NCBI RefSeq assembly: GCF_007741495.1
Contig: NZ_CP036262.1
Span: forward strand, 4,836,001-4,900,000
DNA length: 64,000 nt
Direction: 5' to 3'
DNA from: Roseimaritima multifibrata
GTDB lineage: Bacteria; Planctomycetota; Planctomycetia; Pirellulales; Pirellulaceae
This document shows, one piece after another, positions 27,512-36,223 of the stretch. The notes beneath the pieces were generated by a model. The model did not search any database. It was not told the DNA's origin and was given only the letters and a program-made list of their open reading frames with translations. The translations under genes were made by a program, and so were the position numbers. The stretch's first letter is position 1, and each line of letters begins with the position of its first letter.

Positions 27512-28819
27512 CTACTCAGCGATGCAGTAGATTCGGTTGGTGGTTCTTACGAACAATTGCCCATCGGCGATTGCTGGTGTTGCCGTGAAGTCTCCGTTGT
27601 CTCCATCCAACGTATTGGATGCCAACAACTTGAACTGATCGCTTAATTCCACAACCGAACCGCCCCCTTGTCGATTGAAGAAATACAGCCGATTTCCGGC
27701 AACGACCGGCGAGCTGTAATCTTGGCCGCCTCGGCGACCACGCCGGTTTTGGCCCGCCGCGTTCCCGGTTGCAAGCCGCTCTTGATAGACCTGACTTCCG
27801 GTCTTTGCATCGATGCAATTCAGAACCCCGCTGGCAACCCAGTAGAGTCGACCTTGGTAATGAACCGGAGTTGAAATACGTGCGCGATGGTTTTCGCGCC
27901 AAACGAGATGCGAATCATTGACGTCCCCTTTTCCACCACCGCGGATGGCAACCGCTTCTCCGCTGCGACCATCCATTGCGTAGATAACGCCATCGACTTC
28001 GATGGGGCTGCCATTCATTTGGTCTCCGGAAATTCCGTCGGCAAACCAGCGTAGTTTTCCATTTTCAGGATTCATTCCCCAGATTTCATCCGGGACGGCC
28101 AGAACCAAATCGGTACGGTTTTGATCGACCTGCGAGAGAATCGGCGTCCCCCACATTCCGCTCAGCCCGACTTCCTGCTTCCAGATTTGCGTACCATCGT
28201 GCTTGTTCAATCCAAACAAACTGCCACTCTCGGGGCCCGCGGTAACGATCAAGACATCGTTGAAAAGAATCAAACTTGAAGCCGATCCCCAGCGGCGCGG
28301 ATCAAGTCCATCCCCCACTTCGTGGCTCCACAGTTGGTTGCCTTCCAAATCGAAAGCATGCACCCCCGATTTCCCGAAGAAGCAATAGACTTTCTCACCA
28401 TCACTTACCGGGGTATGAGATGCATAACCATGTTCGGCAAACATTCCGCCATATTGTTCTTCCGGCAATTGCGGTTGAATCTCTTGATCCCAGAGCGTCG
28501 CTCCGGTCGACCGATTCAGACAGATCAGATGCAGTCGCAGCGCCGATTGTTCGCCGGGCTGTTCCCGTTGCAGTCCGTAACCGGTCCAGTAAGTCAGGAT
28601 CACTTTGTCACCGACAACAATTGGGCAGCTATGCCCAGGCCCTGGCAAGTCACGCGACCACTGGACATTCTTATCGCTCGCCCACTCCGCGGGCGGCATT
28701 TCCTCAGAAGCGGCGATTCCCGAGCCATTGGGGCCCCGAAAACGTAGCCAGTCATCCGCAGACGCGACACAGGGTGCCGCAACCACCAATAGACCAGCGA
28801 GGAACCGTAACAAAGGCAT
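27512..28819 (-). CDS. Exported PQQ-like beta-propeller protein
   Basis: The 435-residue protein has a signal peptide (MPLLRFLAGLLVVAAPCVASA). Repeats of the PQQ/BamB-like propeller follow: WLRFRGPNGSGI at the start, then LNRSTGATLWDQE, FDLEGNQLWSHE, LNKHDGTQIWKQE and MNPENGKLRWFA. Each blade ends with the Trp-docking motif typical of the fold. Quinoprotein dehydrogenase chemistry is unlikely because no other dehydrogenase features are visible. In planctomycetes such proteins often stand alone and their binding partners are unknown. ATG at 28817-28819 is preceded by GGAG on the coding strand; an in-frame GTG at 28826-28828 is possible. A paralogue with the same WRGPxGxG start lies at 49398-50765. 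Confidence 0.82.
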   Translation of the reverse strand: MPLLRFLAGLLVVAAPCVASADDWLRFRGPNGSGIAASEEMPPAEWASDKNVQWSRDLPGPGHSCPIVVGDKVILTYWTGYGLQREQPGEQSALRLHLICLNRSTGATLWDQEIQPQLPEEQYGGMFAEHGYASHTPVSDGEKVYCFFGKSGVHAFDLEGNQLWSHEVGDGLDPRRWGSASSLILFNDVLIVTAGPESGSLFGLNKHDGTQIWKQEVGLSGMWGTPILSQVDQNRTDLVLAVPDEIWGMNPENGKLRWFADGISGDQMNGSPIEVDGVIYAMDGRSGEAVAIRGGGKGDVNDSHLVWRENHRARISTPVHYQGRLYWVASGVLNCIDAKTGSQVYQERLATGNAAGQNRRGRRGGQDYSSPVVAGNRLYFFNRQGGGSVVELSDQFKLLASNTLDGDNGDFTATPAIADGQLFVRTTNRIYCIAE

Positions 28820-28936
28820 CAAGCCCACTCCGAGAAAAGGTAAAGAAAAGTCGCCGAAAATTTCGTAAAGTACGCAACCATCGAAACCGTGCTACCTGCA
28901 GAGAAGAGCACGACCGAGTATTCTAAGAGAGAAGTC

Positions 28937-29040
28937 AAAAGAGCGGCAGACCGCGAACGTCGAGCCACCAGGCCGCGGGAAGCACTACGGTAGACGGCAC
29001 AACGAGATACCTCTCGACGTCCGCGGTCCACCGCTCTTTT
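28937..29040. repeat. Long imperfect inverted repeat
   Basis: Two 28-base arms (28937-28964 and 29013-29040), both starting AAAAGAGCGG when read inward, match with about four mismatches and enclose 48 bases. It lies in the roughly 300-base gap between the divergent propeller and mog genes. The remainder of the gap shows nothing recognisable. It might be a stem-loop regulator or a remnant of a small foldback element. Confidence 0.6.
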
Positions 29041-29125
29041 GAGTAAAACACAGAACGGAGGCATAGGTTTCGCTCCGAATCGCAGGAAATCCTTTTTTTC
29101 TGATACCTTTTGAAACGATCAGTGA

Positions 29126-29632
29126 ATGCCACTTCAAATTGGAGTCCTGACGATCTCGGATCGCGCTTCCCAAGGGGTCTATGAAGACCTGGGAGGCCCT
29201 GCCATCCGGGACTACTTTGCAAAAAGGAGCGTTTTCGCGGTCGACTACTTTTCGCAAATCATTCCGGATGAAATCCCCGCCATTCAAACCGCACTTATTG
29301 AAATGGCGGATGACCGCTGCTGTCCGCTGATTCTGACCACCGGCGGAACCGGCCCCACGATTCGCGATGTGACCCCGGAAGCAACCGAGAACGTCTGCGA
29401 CAAAATTTTGCCAGGCTTTGGTGAGCAGATGCGGACCGCGTCGCTCCGCTTTGTTCCCACCGCCATCCTGTCACGTCAGCTGGCGGGAATCCGGCAGCAG
29501 TCGCTCATTATTAACCTGCCAGGAAAGCCGACAGCGATCGCCGAGTGCCTGGACGCCGTGATCGAAGCGGTCCCCTACTGTCTCAAACTGATCGGGGGGG
29601 GTGAATTGAAGCTGCATCCTCCCGAACGCTGA
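29126..29632 (+). CDS. mog: Molybdopterin adenylyltransferase
   Basis: The 168-residue cytoplasmic enzyme matches the MogA/MoaB family. It has LTISDRASQGVYEDLGGPAI at the start and the nucleotide-binding block LTTGGTGPTIRDVTPEAT in the middle. INLPGKPTAIAECLDAV lies near the end. MogA adenylates molybdopterin with ATP before MoeA inserts molybdate, so the cell probably makes molybdenum cofactor. The RDVTPEAT block is the form found in MogA rather than in MoaB, which supports the call. No other molybdenum-cofactor gene is nearby. ATG at 29126. A glutamate dehydrogenase gene follows 89 bases later on the same strand. Confidence 0.88.
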   Translation: MPLQIGVLTISDRASQGVYEDLGGPAIRDYFAKRSVFAVDYFSQIIPDEIPAIQTALIEMADDRCCPLILTTGGTGPTIRDVTPEATENVCDKILPGFGEQMRTASLRFVPTAILSRQLAGIRQQSLIINLPGKPTAIAECLDAVIEAVPYCLKLIGGGELKLHPPER

Positions 29633-29721
29633 TCCAAATCGCGAAGGATCTGCCTCGATTCTCGATCAGCAGGTCGCGAAAATTTACAGCCTGATGCCAC
29701 ACCAAGGAAAGGAAACCGAAC

Positions 29722-30966
29722 ATGAAAGCTTTCGAAGCGGTCCAATACTATTTCGACCAAGCGGCCGAACGTCTGGAACTGGAACCCGCGATGCGGGACA
29801 TGCTGTTGATGGCCAACCGCGAAGTGACCGTCCAGGTGACGATCGAACGAGACAATGGCGAACCGGCTGCATTTGTTGGCTATCGAGTCCAGCACAACAA
29901 CAGCCGCGGGCCGATGAAAGGTGGGCTGCGGTACCATCATGAAGTTAACCTGGACGAGGTCCGTTCGCTCGCCAGTTTGATGACCTGGAAGACCGCCGTC
30001 GTCAACCTTCCTTATGGAGGCGCTAAAGGGGGGATCGAAGTCGATCCACGCACGCTTAGCATGCGAGAAAAAGAGGCGTTGACTCGCGCTTTTGTCGACA
30101 AAATTCAGGACATCGTTGGCCCTGACAGCGATATCCCGGCTCCCGACATGGGTACCGATTACCGAGTGATGTCCTGGTTCCGCAACCAATGGGAAAAATA
30201 CCACGGCTTTAATCCCGCAGTCATTACAGGAAAACCGGTCGAAGAGTACGGTGCCAAAGGACGCGAAGAAGCAACTGGGCGAGGCGTCGGAATCTTGACC
30301 GTTAAACTGATTGGACGTTTAGGACGCAAAGCATCCGACACCCGTGTGGCCATCCAAGGGTTCGGAAACGTTGGCTCCCATGCGGCTAAATTTCTCCACG
30401 AAGCTCAATTCCCTATCATTGCAGTCAGTGATGTGACGGGGACTTACTACAACAGTGAAGGCCTGAATATTCCAGACCTGCTGCGTCACACAATGGATCA
30501 TCCGCATGGTCAATTGGATGGATACGCTCACTGCGAAAAACTACGGGCTGGAGCCTTGCTGGAATTAGAAGATACCGATGTCTTAATTCCCGCGGCAATC
30601 GGGGGAGTCATCACCGCAGAAAATGTCGATCGAATCACCGCGCCGATCATCATCGAAGGCTCCAACGGTCCGATCTTTCCGCTCGCCGACAAACAGCTTA
30701 GCGATCGGGGCGTCACGATTTTGCCCGACATCCTCGCGAACGCCGGCGGTGTCACGGTTAGTTATTTTGAATGGGTCCAGAACCGCCAGCACTATCGCTG
30801 GAGCCTTGATCGTGTGCGCCGGGAATTGGAACTGACGCTGGTCGAAGCCTTTGAAAAAGTCTGGGAAATCAGCCAGCAACAGAAGGTCTCGTTACGGACG
30901 GCAGCTTTCATGATCGCGATTAAACGAGTGCGACGGGCAACGGAACTATCTGGCGGCCCAAGCTAA
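29722..30966 (+). CDS. gdhA: Glutamate dehydrogenase (Glu/Leu/Phe/Val dehydrogenase family)
   Basis: The 414-residue enzyme catalyses reversible oxidative deamination of glutamate to 2-oxoglutarate and ammonia with NAD(P). The substrate-binding block GPMKGGLRYH (Lys66) and catalytic block PYGGAKGGI (Lys102) are followed by the conserved Asp142 in PAPDMGTDYRVM. The Rossmann motif GFGNVGSHAA lies near 210. The C-terminal ILANAGGVTVSYFEWVQNRQ block is also typical. The length (about 410-420) fits the hexameric bacterial type. ATG at 29722 is preceded by aaggaaagg, a good ribosome-binding site. It ends before a stem-loop. Cofactor preference cannot be told with confidence. Confidence 0.93.
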   Translation: MKAFEAVQYYFDQAAERLELEPAMRDMLLMANREVTVQVTIERDNGEPAAFVGYRVQHNNSRGPMKGGLRYHHEVNLDEVRSLASLMTWKTAVVNLPYGGAKGGIEVDPRTLSMREKEALTRAFVDKIQDIVGPDSDIPAPDMGTDYRVMSWFRNQWEKYHGFNPAVITGKPVEEYGAKGREEATGRGVGILTVKLIGRLGRKASDTRVAIQGFGNVGSHAAKFLHEAQFPIIAVSDVTGTYYNSEGLNIPDLLRHTMDHPHGQLDGYAHCEKLRAGALLELEDTDVLIPAAIGGVITAENVDRITAPIIIEGSNGPIFPLADKQLSDRGVTILPDILANAGGVTVSYFEWVQNRQHYRWSLDRVRRELELTLVEAFEKVWEISQQQKVSLRTAAFMIAIKRVRRATELSGGPS

Positions 30967-30984
30967 CCGCGAATATTTCTAAGA

Positions 30985-31021
30985 CGTATCTCCTGCCGAG
31001 GCTCCATTCGCGGGAGATACG
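30985..31021 (+). terminator. Stem-loop after gdhA
   Basis: Arms CGTATCTCCTGC and GCGGGAGATACG pair over 12 bases with one G-T pair. It lies about 20 bases after the gdhA stop. There is no T-run, so it may end transcription weakly or protect the 3' end. Confidence 0.55.
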
Positions 31022-31200
31022 GTGGTGCAGCCCGCCCCTGCGGCGTTTGCCTTGGGATATACGCCCAAACAGAGGGCGTTTCAGTCACTGGAATTTAAAA
31101 AAAGTTCTCGCCGGTGGCGCATTTTAACGCGACTTTGGGCATAATGGGCAGGAATCACATTGCCCACCTTCCAGGCCCACCTAAGGAAAATCACGCTAAG

Positions 31201-32514
31201 ATGCCTCTCAAAAAACTCTTTTCTGCGGCCCTCGCCGCAGCAGTCACCGTCTCCTGTATTTCGCCCCTTGCCGCAGAAACTCCTGTAGCCGAGGGCTTCG
31301 AAGCGCTGACAGGCGAAAATGATTTTTCACAATGGCACGGCTGTCCTAACCTCGACCCACGCAAATACGCCGAGCAATCGGACGAAAAGAAAGCTCAGTG
31401 GAATCAAGAGATCAAGGACCATTGGTCGGTTGCCGAAGATGGCACCGTCATCAACGATGGACACGGAGCTTACCTCACGACCAATGAAGATTTTGGCGAT
31501 ATCGAACTTCGCCTGAAATACAAAACGGTCGCCCGTGCTGACAGCGGAATTTACCTACGTGGGACTCCACAAGTTCAGATTTGGGATTACACCGATCCAG
31601 GCAAAGCGAAGATTGGTGCCGACAAAGGATCCGGCGGACTGTGGAACAACGCCGCTGGTGCTCCAGGCAAAGACCCACTTGTGCTTGCCGACAAAGCCTT
31701 CGGCGAATGGAACGATGTTCGGATCGTTCAAGTCGGTGCCCGCACCAGCGTTTGGTTGAACGACAAACTAGTCGTCGACCACGCATTGATGCACAACTAT
31801 TGGGATCGCTCGCTTCCACTGTTTGCAAAAGGCCCGATCCAATTGCAAACGCACGGCGGTGAAATCCAGTGGCGTGACGTCCAAGTCAAACGTCTAAGCG
31901 CCGAAGAAGCCAACGCAATCCTTGCCAGTCATGGTCAAGAAGGTTTCGAACCGATCTTTGACGGCAAAACGCTTGCAGGTTGGACTGGAGCCGCTTCGGA
32001 TTATCAAGTTCTTGACGGTGCTATCCAGTGTCGCGAAGGTCGCGGCGGAAACCTTTACACCGAAAAGACCTACAAAGATTTCAAAGTCCGTTTGGAATTC
32101 CAGGTTCCAGCTGGTGGCAACAATGGACTTGCCATTCGCTATCCAGGCAAAGGAAACCCCGCCTACGCTGGAGTCACCGAACTTCAAGTTCTGGACAACA
32201 CCGCTGAGAAATACAGCAAGCTAGATGACCGCCAATACCACGGCTCGGCTTACGGAATGGCAGCCGCCACACGCGGATACCTTCGCCCTGTTGGCGAATG
32301 GAACTTCCAAGAAGTAACCGTCAAAGGAAGCCAAATCGTCGTGGAATTGAACGGATCGGTCATCTTGGACACCGACCTTTCGAAGATCACCGATTACATG
32401 GCCGACAGCGCTCACCCTGGCAAAATGCTTGAGGAAGGACACTTCGGATTTGCGGGCCATAGCGATCCTGTTCGCTTCCGTGCACTTTCGATCCAAACCA
32501 TCGATGGCGAATAA
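31201..32514 (+). CDS. Exported protein with two DUF1080 (3-keto-disaccharide hydrolase) domains
   Basis: The 437-residue protein has a signal peptide (MPLKKLFSAALAAAVTVSCISPLAA) and two DUF1080 lectin-like domains. The first spans about 30-235 (NDFSQWHGCPNLDPRKY.., SGIYLRGTPQVQIWDYT, QLQTHGGEIQWRDVQVK). The second spans about 245-430 (FEPIFDGKTLAGWTG.., GNNGLAIRYPGKGNP, TELQVLDNTAEKY). DUF1080 domains fold as concanavalin-like sandwiches, and some cleave 3-keto-glycosides after a dehydrogenase has oxidised the sugar. The first domain closely resembles that of the hydrolase fusion at 39519. ATG at 31201 is chosen for the signal peptide; the frame is open from 31114. The stop is followed by two hairpin terminators. 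Confidence 0.82.
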   Translation: MPLKKLFSAALAAAVTVSCISPLAAETPVAEGFEALTGENDFSQWHGCPNLDPRKYAEQSDEKKAQWNQEIKDHWSVAEDGTVINDGHGAYLTTNEDFGDIELRLKYKTVARADSGIYLRGTPQVQIWDYTDPGKAKIGADKGSGGLWNNAAGAPGKDPLVLADKAFGEWNDVRIVQVGARTSVWLNDKLVVDHALMHNYWDRSLPLFAKGPIQLQTHGGEIQWRDVQVKRLSAEEANAILASHGQEGFEPIFDGKTLAGWTGAASDYQVLDGAIQCREGRGGNLYTEKTYKDFKVRLEFQVPAGGNNGLAIRYPGKGNPAYAGVTELQVLDNTAEKYSKLDDRQYHGSAYGMAAATRGYLRPVGEWNFQEVTVKGSQIVVELNGSVILDTDLSKITDYMADSAHPGKMLEEGHFGFAGHSDPVRFRALSIQTIDGE

Positions 32515-32547
32515 GATTCATTAGTCGTCATGCGAAGCGAAGATTCG

Positions 32548-32584
32548 AAACAGCTGCTGGCGTAGGTCAGTGGCTGTTTTTTTT
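32548..32584 (+). terminator. Terminator after the double-DUF1080 gene
   Basis: AACAGC..CTG and CAG..GGCTGTT form an imperfect stem followed by eight T residues on the plus strand, about 34 bases beyond the stop codon. Confidence 0.6.
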
Positions 32585-32650
32585 GGTGCCAACCCATTCA
32601 GCGAGAATCGACGCCGCAAGACTGTCCTCTCCAAGACAACTCCCCCACGC

Positions 32651-32688
32651 AAAAAGCCGTGAAGCGGAAAACGCTTCACGGCTTTTTT
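32651..32688. terminator. Strong bidirectional terminator
   Basis: Perfect 16-base arms (32651-32666 and 32672-32687) enclose GAAAA, with an A-run on one side and a T-run on the other. It lies between convergent genes and can serve both the DUF1080 gene and the minus-strand Tad-like operon. Confidence 0.85.
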
Positions 32689-32723
32689 GATTTAGTGCGA
32701 CAATGTTGCCGCCTCGCCACTTT

Positions 32724-33341
32724 CTAAATTGGTGGTGGCGGAGGAGGCGGCGGTGGAGGAGGAGGCGGGGGTTCCGGCTCAGGTTCGGGTTCGGGCTCTG
32801 GTTCGGGCTCCGGCTCAGGTTCAGGTTCAGGTTCAGGTTCCGGCTCTGGTTCGGGTTCGGGTTCCGGCTCTGGTTCCGGTTCGGGCTCAGGCTGCGGTTC
32901 GGGAGGGGGGACAGGGAGCGCGGACGCCATGACCAGCGGGCCTCTCTCGGTCATCAATTCAACGTCACCAACCAGCGTCTTCCCGCGTGTAAAGGTATGC
33001 ATCAACCAACTGTTCTTGTCGACAGGAAGCGCGACCTGCACGCGAACCGACGTCGACGTTTCGGTGATCGGGTTTGGAGTCACCGTAATGACTGCCTGTT
33101 TCAATCCCGCTTTGGTTAGGACATCTTGAGCGGCCGTTTCGGCAAGTTGCACGTTTGCACCGGGAACCATCGCAGCGCGAGCTCCTTCGTAGGCAGCGGT
33201 GTCCGCACCATGACGCAGCATACTCACACCACAAAATTCAATCGCCGCAAACAACACAAAAAACAGCACAACCGTCGCGAACGCAAACTCAACGGCGGCG
33301 GCTCCCCTTCTGGATTTCGTCGAAGACACAAGCAATGGCAT
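32724..33341 (-). CDS. TadE-like pseudopilin with (Glu-Pro)n and polyproline tail
   Basis: About 205 residues. A TadE-like N-terminus (RRGAAAVEFAFATVVLFFVLFAAIEF) gives one membrane helix. The pilin-like body is followed by a long C-terminal tail of about 21 Glu-Pro repeats and a run of about 14 prolines ending in Ile. TadE-like proteins are minor pilins of the Flp/Tad system. The repeat DNA (32770-32901) is a run of 22 GGTTCN/GGCTCN hexamers, so slippage would change tail length without shifting frame. ATG at 33339-33341 is preferred because GAGGAAAG lies five bases upstream; an ATG at 33356 is possible. It is the last of three genes with the VWA and the other TadE-like protein. Confidence 0.78.
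   Translation of the reverse strand: MPLLVSSTKSRRGAAAVEFAFATVVLFFVLFAAIEFCGVSMLRHGADTAAYEGARAAMVPGANVQLAETAAQDVLTKAGLKQAVITVTPNPITETSTSVRVQVALPVDKNSWLMHTFTRGKTLVGDVELMTERGPLVMASALPVPPPEPQPEPEPEPEPEPEPEPEPEPEPEPEPEPEPEPEPEPEPEPEPPPPPPPPPPPPPPI
32770..32901. repeat. Hexamer microsatellite coding for Glu-Pro repeats
   Basis: Twenty-two consecutive hexamers of the form GGTTCN or GGCTCN (one GGCTGC) encode the Glu-Pro tail of the TadE-like protein on the minus strand. Third positions vary, so the repeat is not a single pure tract and is less prone to slippage than a perfect one. Confidence 0.8.
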
Positions 33342-33365
33342 CCAATCTTTCCTCATCGGAGATAA

Positions 33366-34625
33366 CTATTGAGTAATTAGCGTCGGCAAGCGACTGGCGA
33401 TATCGCGGAAGGCATCTTTCAACTGCTGTGCATCGGTCGCATGGTAGTGCTGGCCGCCGCCGTAGCTTGCCACCGAACGCATCAACCATTGCCCGGCTTC
33501 GTCGCTAAAAGTCACACTGTAAACCGTCACGTTATTATTCTTAGCGACACGTGCTGCGTAGCGAGGATCCGTTCCTTTGTTATGGTTTCCATCGGTCATC
33601 ACAATGATGACTGGAACGGCATGGTTGCGATGAAGATTCTGATCATGGACGGCCAACAGTCCCTCCAGAATGCCCCCACCGATATTTGTGTGCCCACTCT
33701 GAAACGCTTTGGAGTATTCCGACAACGCTGTTGGGATCATGTCGTAATCTTCGGTCAATAGCACATCGGTTTTCGTCGCGCCGTCATAGGTCGACAGCGC
33801 GACCTGCTCCGACTGAGGCGTCTCGTTCAACTCGTTTAAAAAGACTTGAACCGCAGCGATCGTGTCGAGCCATCTTGCATTGGGTGGAACAGGATCTCCG
33901 AATCCCCAACCGGGAGGCGCCGTGGCTGGCGGGGTAGGGTAGTTCCCCGAATTTTCGCCACTCGCGTAAGCCATCGAACCGCTTCGATCGATCACGATCG
34001 CAACGTCTAGGTCGACTTGAGTACTGACGGCACTCCGCACAGGATTGACGTTGATGAATTTTCCAAAAACCGGCATCAGCGGCCGAATCGGCGACGCCGC
34101 GGCTCCCTTCGACAAACTGTCGGTCGTAATGCGAACCGAATTTGCGTTTTCCCCGACTTCGAATTCGTACCGAGCCGTCGGATCGGGGCGGGACGAAAAA
34201 CCAAACTCAATATCGGACGCTGCCAACACAAAACCTTCTCCGGCAACCTTGTTTCGAGCCGCTACCTGAAGGGCGATTTGCGTCGCTCTTTCTCGGTCCC
34301 CCGAGATGGCGAACTCTTTACCCGCTGCCCGGCAAGCGGCGTCGGTCGACACCTGCACTTCGGTGCGAACGAGTTCGATATAGGCGATATTGATTGCAAA
34401 CGCACAAAGCAAAATGACGCATGGCAACAGTGCCACGATCAATACCATCGTCGCGCCACGTCGCGGCGAAGTCTTCCGCGATGCAGACCTACGACCCGCG
34501 TCGCAAGCAAGCCCAGAAGAGACCGCAACCTCGCGGAAATTGTGGGCGTCCAGGCAATCTGAATATCGTGTAAGGAGGACAGACGTTCGCGGCGCGTTCC
34601 CAATCATTGCGGTACCTGAATTCAT
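33366..34625 (-). CDS. TadG-like protein with von Willebrand A domain
   Basis: About 419 residues from ATG at 34623-34625; ATG at 34605-34607 is an alternative. A short positively charged region (SPRRGATMVLIVALLPCVILLCAFAIN) near residue 50 forms a TadG/Flp-type membrane anchor. The C-terminal half is a VWA domain with an intact MIDAS motif DRSGSM, then TDGNHNKG. Tad-locus proteins of this kind are thought to sit outside the membrane and to help pilus assembly or adhesion, with the metal site binding a partner. It lies between two TadE-like genes, 31 bases after one and 24 bases before the other. The open frame extends to 34835 but would overlap the upstream gene. Confidence 0.8.
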   Translation of the reverse strand: MNSGTAMIGNAPRTSVLLTRYSDCLDAHNFREVAVSSGLACDAGRRSASRKTSPRRGATMVLIVALLPCVILLCAFAINIAYIELVRTEVQVSTDAACRAAGKEFAISGDRERATQIALQVAARNKVAGEGFVLAASDIEFGFSSRPDPTARYEFEVGENANSVRITTDSLSKGAAASPIRPLMPVFGKFINVNPVRSAVSTQVDLDVAIVIDRSGSMAYASGENSGNYPTPPATAPPGWGFGDPVPPNARWLDTIAAVQVFLNELNETPQSEQVALSTYDGATKTDVLLTEDYDMIPTALSEYSKAFQSGHTNIGGGILEGLLAVHDQNLHRNHAVPVIIVMTDGNHNKGTDPRYAARVAKNNNVTVYSVTFSDEAGQWLMRSVASYGGGQHYHATDAQQLKDAFRDIASRLPTLITQ

Positions 34626-34656
34626 AAGTGAGCTGAAGTGGTCGAAAGAAAGCCGT

Positions 34657-35076
34657 TTACTCGGCAACCATTTCGGTTGCCTGCCGAACCGTTTTCCCCG
34701 TGTAAAACCACCCGCCAACAAAAGAATTGGCGCCGCAGTCCGCGACCACTTCGACACGGAAAAAATCCCCTTGTTCCATCGATCGAGGATCGGCTGGCGT
34801 GAGGCTGACGGTGTAGTCTTTGATATTTCGACCACCCAGAATCAAATCGGCCTGAGCCGTGACATTTTCAGCACGAGCCGTGGGTACCAAGCCGACTCGT
34901 GTTGATTCGTAAGAAGCAATCTTAAGGCTCTGCTTCAAATACAGCACGGAGCAAGCCTCAACAGTTGCCATCGCAAGCAACACAAGAACAGGCAAACAAA
35001 CCGCCAGCTCAACAATCGCTGCGGCTTGGCGGTTTCGCTTTCGCGAGGGGCGTTTTCGACTGGATTCGGGGCTCAT
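34657..35076 (-). CDS. TadE-like pseudopilin
   Basis: The 139-residue protein starts with a basic segment and a single hydrophobic helix (RQAAAIVELAVCLPVLVLLAMATVEAC), the hallmark of TadE-like minor pilins processed by a TadV-type peptidase. The C-terminal part has two cysteines and KTVRQATEMVAE. It starts the three-gene unit, whose downstream genes are the VWA protein and the second TadE-like protein. The Tad ATPase, secretin and platform genes are not in this window. ATG at 35074-35076. Confidence 0.8.
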   Translation of the reverse strand: MSPESSRKRPSRKRNRQAAAIVELAVCLPVLVLLAMATVEACSVLYLKQSLKIASYESTRVGLVPTARAENVTAQADLILGGRNIKDYTVSLTPADPRSMEQGDFFRVEVVADCGANSFVGGWFYTGKTVRQATEMVAE

Positions 35077-35227
35077 CGCTTATCCTGTTGGAACCAAAGA
35101 CGTTCCAAAGAAAGAACGCCATGGAACGCTAGGTCGCATGGCGTCGATAAGCAGAGGATTCAAAAGCGAAACAAATGCTTCGCCGCTAAGCCAAATCCAA
35201 CAATATCAATTGCAAGGATTCTAAGGG

Positions 35228-36034
35228 CTATGCCGCTACGGCTTGCCGCTCATATTGATGGAGAACCTCTTCTGCAAGGAACCGATAGTCTTCGGCTCCA
35301 TTGCTGGTGGGTGCATACTGAAAAATGGATTGACCAAAACTTGGGGCTTCGGCAAGTCGCACATTCCGTCGGATACGAGTGTCGTAGAACTTGGAATCGC
35401 TGAAGATCCCACCCTGCGCTTGGGTCGCTGTAAAGAACTCTTCAACATCTTTACTCACTTCCGCAGCCAAGCGAGTATTGGAATCGTACATACAGAGGGC
35501 GACGCCAGACAAACGCAACTGACTGTTTAAACGCCGCGACACGATTTCAATCGTTCGCAACAGTTTGCTTAACCCATGCAAAGCCAAAAAGTGTGGCTGA
35601 AGAGGCAAGAAAACTTCCTGGACGGCAACCAGTGCATTGATCGTCAAAACGCCAAGACTAGGCGGGCAATCAAGGACGATGTAGTCAAAGGATTCTTGGT
35701 CCGCATCCAGGGCATCCTTGAGGATGACTTCGCGACCGACTTCGCAGGCCAATTCCATTTCGGCAGCGGCCAAATCAAGGTTCGCCGGAACCAACGCCAG
35801 ATTGTCGTTGATCCAGCAGCGCGCCGATTCGATGGTCGCACCACCACAGAGGATTTCGTACATACTGTCTCCCTCTGGCATCGAAACGCCTAGATGAAGC
35901 GAAGCATGGGCCTGTGGATCCAAATCCAACAAGCAAACTCGCTTGCCCGATTCGGCAAGGGCAGCCGAAAGATTGACCGCACTGGTTGTCTTTCCAACAC
36001 CACCTTTTTGATTGATCACGGCGATCGATCGCAT
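35228..36034 (-). CDS. ParA-family ATPase (Soj/MinD-like)
   Basis: The 268-residue protein has the deviant Walker A motif QKGGVGKTTSAVNLSAAL (Lys10 to Thr17), the Walker A' region LLDLDPQAHASLHLG and the Walker B region IVLDCPPSLGVLTIN. It is a dimerising P-loop ATPase of the chromosome- or protein-positioning type. No ParB gene or parS-like palindrome is visible nearby. Because the Tad-like genes lie immediately downstream on the same strand, it may position Tad components rather than DNA. ATG at 36032-36034 is preceded by GGAGCTGACAAG on the coding strand; the frame is open to 36244. The gap to the Tad-like gene downstream is 151 bases. Confidence 0.85.
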   Translation of the reverse strand: MRSIAVINQKGGVGKTTSAVNLSAALAESGKRVCLLDLDPQAHASLHLGVSMPEGDSMYEILCGGATIESARCWINDNLALVPANLDLAAAEMELACEVGREVILKDALDADQESFDYIVLDCPPSLGVLTINALVAVQEVFLPLQPHFLALHGLSKLLRTIEIVSRRLNSQLRLSGVALCMYDSNTRLAAEVSKDVEEFFTATQAQGGIFSDSKFYDTRIRRNVRLAEAPSFGQSIFQYAPTSNGAEDYRFLAEEVLHQYERQAVAA

Positions 36035-36223
36035 CTTGTCAGCTCCGTTCGGGAATGCACTCAAACATGATCGCGGAAGACGCGATCGGTTGATTTCCAT
36101 ATCTACCAACCCGCCCCGTCCACCGCCAGAGCGAACTTGAGTGATTTCTTGCGGCCCCTGGTAAATATTTTGTTCCCGAAAAGCAATTGACTTGCAGCCG
36201 CAAGGATGATTACTGTCCCCCCA

